Shown: piece by piece, positions 56,581 through 64,000 of the stretch
How positions within the stretch are numbered: position 1 is the first letter of the stretch
How the letters are laid out: every line of letters starts with the position of its first letter
Assembly (NCBI RefSeq): GCF_037975245.1
Contig: NC_092583.1
Coordinates: forward strand, 2,902,264-2,966,263
Reading direction: 5' to 3'
From: Apostichopus japonicus
Taxonomy: Eukaryota > Echinodermata > Holothuroidea > Aspidochirotida > Stichopodidae
DNA length: 64,000 nt
The notes under the pieces: model-generated
The model's input: the letters and a program-made list of their open reading frames with translations, nothing else
What the model was told of the DNA's origin: nothing
The model's database searches: none
Program-made: the position numbers and the translations under genes

Positions 56581-56629
56581 GATTCGAACCAGTGATCTCT
56601 GGGTCAGCTCTGTGTCACTGGTTCGAATC
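56581..56629. repeat. Palindrome built from a tRNA T-arm (B-box) sequence
   Basis: GATTCGAACCAGTGA and TCACTGGTTCGAATC are perfect inverted copies separated by 19 bases. GGTTCGAATC is the pol III B-box/T-loop consensus, so the hairpin holds one B box on each strand. Origin as head-to-head tRNA or SINE fragments is an inference. Confidence 0.75.
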
Positions 56630-59600
56630 TCGTTCTATAGTCAGTAAAATTCTTTGTTCTTTTCCATTGTCTTAAATTCCCAGTCAATTTTCCATTATTT
56701 TCCATTTACTAATATAATAGGAATAACATTTGTAAACAAGTTTTTTTGGTTTTTTTTTTTAAAAACCTGTGCATCTCTCGAAAGGTTATGAATATTTTCT
56801 ATACAGTTATAGGCCTACTGGTGATGTAAGTACATGCCGTGTGGTTATTCACACACCTTCAACTCCCGATTAATAACTAAAAATGGAGCAAAGGCACTTC
56901 CTCTGACAAAGTTGTCCTTATTTATTTTTTAAACGATCAACACGTCGTTGTTATTTTTTTCTAAAACGTTATAAATTCTGAAGAAGTGGTCGATGTGGTT
57001 AAAGGCTCATAATATCATTGCACTTATCATATCTTGATCTATAATTCATTCCTCGCCAGCTCTTTTCCTTACAGTCAACTATTGTTGTACGTGGACAATA
57101 TACCTTTATTTATAATACATTCTCTGTGCCACCTTTTATTGTGGCTGAATGCTCACGCGAAAAGCTCTTTCAACAAAAGCCTATTAGTTTCACAAAAGTT
57201 ACCACTCATTTTTCAACAGTTTTTGGACAAACTAGTAGTACTAAAAGACAACCTGTCTTATTGTAGTATATAGGCTTTGTCGGTTTCGCACAGTGCAAAT
57301 TGGCCATCTACTTGCCTGTTGAACACCATATAGCAGACAAACTGCTTGCTATTGTAACTATAAAGAGGACCAAATTGTGAAAAACTATCACCATTTTCTC
57401 AACGAGGTATTAAGTAAACAACAGTCTGCACATTGTGTGGTCTTATTGTTGGCTTTTCTCAGCTTTATTATCAAAATTTCTTTTCCTAACAACCATCTAA
57501 AATTCTAAACCATACGCTTAAGCAAGTCTCATAAACACATGATCAGCACAAATAGGCTAAACATCACATTGTGAATGTTCGTAACCCTTATAGTTTTACT
57601 CTTGTGTGTGTTTTCAGCAAGGGACTGCGAAAAGTTATGGTTATTGACGCGCCCCGGAAAAACGTCTCTCTGAAATCAATATCAGGCGAAAACAACGTGA
57701 GGGAATTAAGTATGTGCCTCCTTCAGAATACAGTGTAAATGTATGCGTTCCGTTTTTGAGTGCAAAGATAACGTTTCAAAATATGTATATTGCAAACTGA
57801 TTTAACCAAGTCGGTTTAGTTTAGGTAATCAAGAAAAGCATCTCTTTTATGTATAGACTTTGAATCTTTGTATAGCTGCACCACTATATAGACATCCACT
57901 CGTTTTGTCGTATAAGAATACGAAAGAATAACTCAAGCGAAGTCCCAGGGTAACCCATGTGGAAGTCATTGATTTTCTTTACTCTTGCAAAGAATATACT
58001 TAGACACTTAAATATTAGGCCGTTGCTGTGACCCCATATGTCGTAATACGAATACCAGAAATGTTGTGAGCTCTCAAAACTGACGCAACTATCGACTTAC
58101 TTAAAGGAGTCTATGCGCGAAGAAGTAAAGAAATGACAACTTAGCACCCATCGTGACATGGGAACCCCCCCCCCCCATCACACCCCTCCACACAAAAGAG
58201 GTTCATCTTCCACTCTCTCACTATCTCCGTCAATCCTTTGTCTTCCTTCCATTCGTTCAACTCATCTTAGAATATCACCCTGAAAAAAAAGTATTAATTT
58301 TCAGCAGGTTAGCTATGTTCGTCCATCTTTGTTCTAAAATGGAGGGACAAATATCTTTCTTGACTCTCTCCCAAACCCTGACTGATATTTCACCAAAACG
58401 TGAATGAATAAATTTCGTAACTTTACGAAATTTTTTCCTTACTATTATAATTACAAAATCCGATATTATTGTAAATATATCTCTTTAATCAGATACTGCA
58501 GCTGCGTTATTTTCTAATATAAATGTCAATCTGTTTTTAAGATAGAATAAAGGGAAGTAAGGATGGAAAAAAGCGTTACACCTGCATTCCTTCCGTCTTA
58601 CTGGGCAGGTGTTAACAAGAGTCTGGTGCATCTATATGTAACGTATAGAACCAACTTGAAGGCTAGTGAATCGACAACATGGCGTGAATGCTCATAATTT
58701 GAACAGCCATCCCATAGCAGCTAGCATGCCTTCCTCACTCCTTCTCACTCTCCCGACTCTTCACTTACCCCCCCCCCTCCGCCTCCGCCCTTACGCACTC
58801 TCTTGCCTTCCTCTCAATCCCTTATACCTGAAGAACTATCTTCAGGTTAATGATGGACCATAATCAACTACTTTGTGGACATGGCCGTTGAGAGCCAAAT
58901 CGGGTCCCAGGGACAAATTACGTCACCGGGCCCCTTAATTTCCCAGGCCTGTATTAAAGGCTGTTCTGACCCCCTCTTATCAGACCAATTTGTGGATATC
59001 GTACAATTTATCCCCCCCCCCCCCTTGATACAAAAAATACAAATGTCGTTACAGTCGTTTACCGATACCAATCTACCATCATAAACCGCGACTCTGAAAA
59101 AGAACCCAACTCCAAAATCACAAAAACATCAAATGCTGTTTGAAATCACTTTCTAAAGATGTCTATTAAGAACAGCAAACAGCAATATACACGGAGACAC
59201 CAGCAAACCTTGGCCAGGTGAAAGGATGTTGTTGGTTTGGCAGTACCATTTAAGTAACAAGAGTTAAACACATTTATACGACAAACTATATGAATGGCCT
59301 CAAGTTGCTAAAAAAGCTAATCTTGTTTACGTATTTTTGCGGTATATTCGACGACAAACATAAGATCGGAAATGGGTCATTTAACTGCATTTTCAATCTT
59401 CCAGTAATTGCAAAAGGAGGTGTTGGTAAATATTGATCAGGGAATATTGGTTTGATGGTTTACCAAATATTAGTCAAAAAGTGACGAAAGTTAGTTTGAT
59501 CTGGGAGACCGCAATAATCCTGTTTAATCCCTGGTATGGGAAGAGGAGGTCAAGAAGAATATCTAGAATAAATAAACAGACACCCGCCGAGCGATGGACA

Positions 59601-60331
59601 ATACATATTTACAAGCATTATTGCAATATCATATTTATTGTATACAAACTATTATAGTGTATACAGAAACGTTATCTGCATACAGAATACACTGGACACA
59701 TCAGGTTTGAGACTGGAGTGAGGACAGGAATCAGACCACTGTTCACTGGTATTTTACCTGTGGCTGCTCCACGCCTAAATGAATCACTACTATGAAAATT
59801 ACGGGGTTACGGGAGGAAATGGCCGCTCAGCTCGGCCCAAAGTGCCAGGGGCGCTGGTATATGCCATTTGGAGAGCAATTTACCTCGCATACATATCGAC
59901 GATAATTAACATACATTTAGAAGTAGTTGAACATGGATGTATAGGGTCAAATACGTTGAGCGTTGCAAGTCCATCACCGCATATGATATAAATGGAGGTC
60001 TCTGCAAAGCTTGAGATTGAAATGTTGTTGTTCATCTTTGCCTCCGTTTCAAGTCCAAATTTCTTGTGAAATTGTGTGATGCAATAGAAAAACATGTACC
60101 AAACCCCCATATGGTATCTCTTGGTAACATTTCCTTGTTATGATTATAGGGACATTTGTTTGGAAGCGCCACCGTGGCGACTGTTGTCTATCCTGTTAAC
60201 GTTTTCAAGACAAACTGCCAACCATCTTCGACAGACAAAGTCGGCAATTAAAACAGTAATTACTATTCTGCCCGCAGTGAGGAGGAACTGCTTGCGATAG
60301 GAAAACAAGTCCAGGACGTAAGAAGATTGAG

Positions 60332-60336
<5 letters not shown>

Positions 60337-60366
<30 letters not shown>
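60337..60366. repeat. (GA)n microsatellite
   Basis: About 15 uninterrupted GA units. Confidence 0.9.
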
Positions 60367-60368
<2 letters not shown>

Positions 60369-60848
60369 CTAACAATTCGTATGATGGTATAGAGGTCATT
60401 TGCAAACTTTTATCAGCTACAATTTGTCGTAAAAAAATGAAAAGAAATGGTTTAACAACCAAAGAGGGTGAAGAAAGGGTAGAGATCAGGTCTTCGGGTG
60501 AAATTATGTGGTTTACAGAGAGCAGATATCTGGTAATAATGTCGATGGGTTATGATAAATTTTTGGAGAAACAAAATAACAGATCAAGTACATCTAAAAA
60601 CGACGCGTTTATTGTAGAAAAGAGATAAGAGCGTTTCTCATGGCTATATAAAAATGACAATTGGAATTTCTTCTAATGCTACCCAATGGGGTTGTGGAAA
60701 AGCTTGTTTGTGAACTGAGAGACGTTTATAATAGTCTTGCTGGATACAATTACATCGAGAAATAACATGGCAATGTATTTCGAGATTTTATAGCAGTTTA
60801 TGGTTACGTTTTTGAGAGGATACACAGGGAAGTATATGGCATATCAAT

Positions 60849-60856
60849 ATACATAA

Positions 60857-60924
<68 letters not shown>

Positions 60925-61020
60925 ATATATATATATATATATATATATAGATAGATAGATAGATAGATATATATATATTATATATATATATATCAATATA
61001 TATATATATATATATATATA

Positions 61021-61055
<35 letters not shown>
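60849..61055. repeat. Long TA tract with TAGA island
   Basis: About 200 bases of almost pure TA repeats, with a (TAGA)5 stretch near 60949-60968. It is self-complementary over long runs and likely unstable and hard to assemble. Confidence 0.9.
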
Positions 61056-61058
<3 letters not shown>

Positions 61059-63286
61059 CTATAAAATAGTTAGCTGTACCATGTAGTTCTACAGCAAGGT
61101 AATTGAACCAGCTTCACATACCTACCATACAATAACGTACGATAGAGCACCGTATCAAAATGTAATGTGAGAAACAGTGAAGAAAATCGACAAATAAAAT
61201 GCTTGTCTACGAATTTTGATCAGTTTGACCTGGTCGCTTGAATATATTTCAGAAAGTTTAAAGCTTCCTTTTCGGATGTCTTGGTCGTGCTAAATGAGAT
61301 TGTATGTGAGTCGAGACTTAAACACACTAAAACACGCATCCCTGTCAACCCCGTACACTTTCTTATACCATAGCAAATGATAGTGTTTGAATTACGTCCG
61401 AGAGTCCGGTAAAAATTAAATTCAAATCTCAATCCATTTTGTGAATATTCTGTAAAATGATGTGAAAGAGTGTTTGCCATGTTTGGGGCTTAAGCTGGCT
61501 ATAGAAAAGAACTTAAAAACAAAAATATTCTGTTTAAAATAGTCGATGCTATATAGCTACAGTTCCAGTTGTATTACCACTCTTACTTTAGAAGATGAAT
61601 CTTGTATTTGTTTACATTCTGATCATAATCTCACCATCTCAAAGCCCGGCACTAATGATGACGTCATGTGATGTATTGCGGTCAGTGACGTTATGATTAT
61701 GGTTAGTACTGTCACTGTTGGGAATTATGGCAATAAGCAGACATGAATGGCCTGCGGATATTATTATGATTATTATAGCTGTACGGGTGTCCATTTATAC
61801 ACTGATTTTCATTTCTATAGCAACTGTCTATACTAGTTGGGTTTGTGGCTAACTGAAACGGACAAACGTCGCTAGTCCTAACAAAACATTACTCCAGAAA
61901 TTAGCAACGGCGATTTCCTCTCAAAGTTATAGTTATATATACATAGAAAAGGTTCTTATACTATTAAAGGCAAGCGAATATATATGGTTAGAAAAAAAAA
62001 CAGTTCATAAGAGGCATTGTCAATCAAGTGCTTCTGTTTTAGTTCTCTCAACAGCGGGCTGAGAAAAGGTCTACTACCTTTCATAAATTTCTCAACTCCC
62101 CCTGTGAGATAACAAACGTAGTTTACGACAATTGTGACTGATGGAAGATATGGTTAATGAAGATAGCAAGCTAGTGTAACGAGAACACTCAACGGATGGG
62201 TTATATGAGGGGGAACGAAGTTTGGCGCGCATCATGGGACACACAAAAATTCCAAGATGGCAGACGACCAGATATTTCTCAGCAGGAATAAGTGGCTCGT
62301 TGTTTCTCTTTAGCATTCAGTAAAGGAATGTGACCAGACAGTTAATGATATCAATTTATTAGAGGAACCTTGATGACGGAGTAGGACGTTTGAAATATAA
62401 CCTTGAACTAAAGGGTACGATGCTATGAAAATAAGTTAGCATACTATCTATCAGAAAGGTGATCTTGCAAACATTTACAGCTAGGCTGGAAAATCGCACA
62501 CGTAGTGAACGTTAGGATAATGTTCCACCGTCAAGTGTCTTACCGTACATTAATGAATGGAAATTCCGTTCGTACCAATTACAGCCACGTGTTTTGATGT
62601 CTGTGCGTCATCAATGAGGCTCCCTACTATGTTTAAGCCCTGGGGGAACTCAGTCTCTTAATCCTTGACGCAAGTTACGTTTGCAATTAAAAGCTATAGT
62701 TTTACGGTAAGGACTATCGCAACGTCAGGATATGAGATTTAGTAGACCTTGTCTTGATGAGGAATAGCTTGCTGAAAGAACACTTTAGATTACTCTGTTT
62801 ACCTAGATTACCCAGATTATTAGAAACGTAACATGTAACATGTGTTCCTTAAAACAAAGTTTAGTCGTTGTATCAGAGGCGTGTGTTAAGTCGGGTACCC
62901 GACATATTTCTGTCACCGCCCACCCCCTCCCCCACAAGTAATTAATGAAATTGAAAAAAAACGCTATCCCATATTTTTCGGACCACTCCACATTAAATGA
63001 TGATTAAGTCAGACAGTCGGGGCATCGACTGTTTGAAGTGGTCAGAGAAAGCTCTTCCTGCACCACCCCCCCCCCTTATCCCCTTTTATTACTATCTGTT
63101 GTTGATGTTTCTATGGTAGTCAACGACGGAACGCCAAGCGGACTTGAAAGAGTCATTCTTTGGCCTATAATGTCATGACTCATATTAAACATAATTGTTA
63201 TTCCTTTCTTATGAGAGCAACATTTTCTGATTATTTTACCGGCAGACATGTCCTCGATTTTTTTTTTGTACAAAAGTATAGCTTAC

Positions 63287-63358
63287 CTTTTGTGGCAATA
63301 ATCAACATGTGGTTGACCAAAGTAATAATAAGAGCGGAAAAAGGGATTTATGTATCAT
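63287..63358 (-). pseudogene. Candidate signal-peptide exon of the ADAMTS gene, broken by TGA
   Basis: On the minus strand an ATG at 63358 opens MIHKSLFPLLLLLWSTTC, a good signal peptide with a short basic start and a Leu-rich core. It is followed by TGA (63304-63302), five more codons and a strong donor AAAAG/GTAAGC. The exon would end in phase 0, which is what the first firm ADAMTS exon (55164) needs. So it fits in place, strand and phase, but the stop breaks it. Possible explanations: a sequencing or allele error, a null allele, or chance. The real first exon might instead lie outside the window. Confidence 0.35.
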
Positions 63359-64000
63359 AAAACCAGAGGATTTGAGACCAACCAACGACGAAGAAGAGAT
63401 AACTTTGTTTCAAGCGATTTCCTTCAGCTCGTTTTTGCTTTGCACTTCAAAGGTGTCTACTGCAGACCTGAGCGTAATAAGCGAGATTTGACCAGGTGTT
63501 GGTTATAACACAATACCCTACAATATAGTACTAAACTATTCTTCAAATATTGTATACGTCTGCCTGTTGTACCAGCTGGGCTTAACCACAGACAACGCGC
63601 CCGAGCAAGATAAGATGCTTGTTTGTCTGATTGTTTGAATACGACCCATTTTATACAAGGGGAGGTCTTTATTTAGGATACACCTTTGTTGTGGACAGGA
63701 ATAAGTTAGACGAAAGGAATGTCTTTCTCTCTGTATTTCAAAAGAGAGCATTGTTTCCATTTTACAGTAATTTGGAAGCAAAACAACGTAACCACATCGG
63801 CCTGACTCAGACCTTTTACAAGAGTGATTCATACAAGAGGGAAGTCCTAGTTTGGGGTTAAATTATAAGCTCCATTTTAACTTATAACTTTCTGTCGAAT
63901 TCGGACATGGCTGCGAACTATACAGATATAGATATATATAAATACAAAGTGGTGTGGATTTGGTGTCTCCATAAATGACAGTTAACCCTACTCCCTACCC
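63359..64000. other. No feature recognised
   Basis: Short open frames exist on both strands, but none shows a known motif or good splice sites. If the candidate signal exon is real, this would contain the ADAMTS 5' UTR or promoter; no TATA or initiator is convincing. Confidence 0.5.

Larger units (their letters stand above)
55165..63286. other. Long non-coding stretch 5' of the firm ADAMTS exons
   Basis: Either the first intron of the ADAMTS gene or its upstream flank. No other exon with a signal peptide and a fitting phase was found. It contains poly-C tracts (about 55221, 55800, 58165, 58770, 59012), a tRNA-arm palindrome (56581-56629), a GA microsatellite (60337-60366) and a long TA tract (60849-61055). 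Confidence 0.6.

Noticed and set aside
58101-58159. Minus-strand ATG exon MSRWVLSCHFFTSS with a GTAAGT donor, as possible ADAMTS first exon
   Set aside because: It ends in phase 2, while the next firm exon needs phase 0, and it is a poor signal peptide.
60205-60462. Frame with SLSLSLSLSL run
   Set aside because: It is a translation of the GA microsatellite at 60337-60366.
1-64000. CRISPR arrays, rRNA genes, bacterial operons
   Set aside because: None seen; the tandem repeats lack regular unique spacers and the whole window is intron-rich eukaryotic DNA.

Overview
The window is animal nuclear DNA: low GC, many introns with GT-AG borders, and many microsatellites, homopolymer tracts and mobile-element scraps. 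The proteins, the gene structures and the repeat types (an L2/CR1-like retroposon tail, short foldback elements, a tRNA-Leu-type primer-site minisatellite) suggest a marine deuterostome invertebrate, most likely an echinoderm. A sea cucumber is my guess; the species is not proven by anything in the sequence.

Two large protein-coding genes lie tail to tail. (1) Plus strand, 1920-24044: 28 exons encoding the last ~1498 residues of CFAP65 (CCDC108), a motile-cilium/sperm-flagellum protein made of repeated ASH/MSP-type beta-sandwich modules. The 5' end is off the window. (2) Minus strand, 55164 down to 26972: 30 exons encoding 1609 residues of a secreted ADAMTS metalloprotease. Its order is propeptide, reprolysin catalytic domain (HExxH), disintegrin-like, TSP1, Cys-rich, spacer, ten more TSP1 modules, and two C-terminal CUB domains. 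Two terminal CUB domains are the signature of ADAMTS13, so I call it ADAMTS13-like. Every exon junction in both genes was joined by hand and reading phase is kept throughout.

Between the two stop codons (24045-26971) lie the 3' UTRs and AT-rich intergenic DNA. From 55165 to 64000 I see only non-coding sequence, plus one candidate signal-peptide exon (63287-63358) that carries an in-frame TGA.

Intronic extras include a Harbinger-type MITE with a TTA target duplication (51988-52392), two foldback elements (13495-13600, 29533-29637), a 176-bp palindromic element (11699-11874) beside a repeat with a relative at 47445, a solo-LTR candidate (8735-8963), and tRNA-derived pieces (8360-8424, 56581-56629). 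There is also a 7 x 26-bp minisatellite whose unit contains what looks like a tRNA-Leu 3'-CCA end, a ~250-bp tandem duplication (21030-21530), and a frameshifted ORF relic inside the CUB intron (27742-28360). The two genes have no obvious shared function: one acts in the axoneme, the other in the extracellular space.
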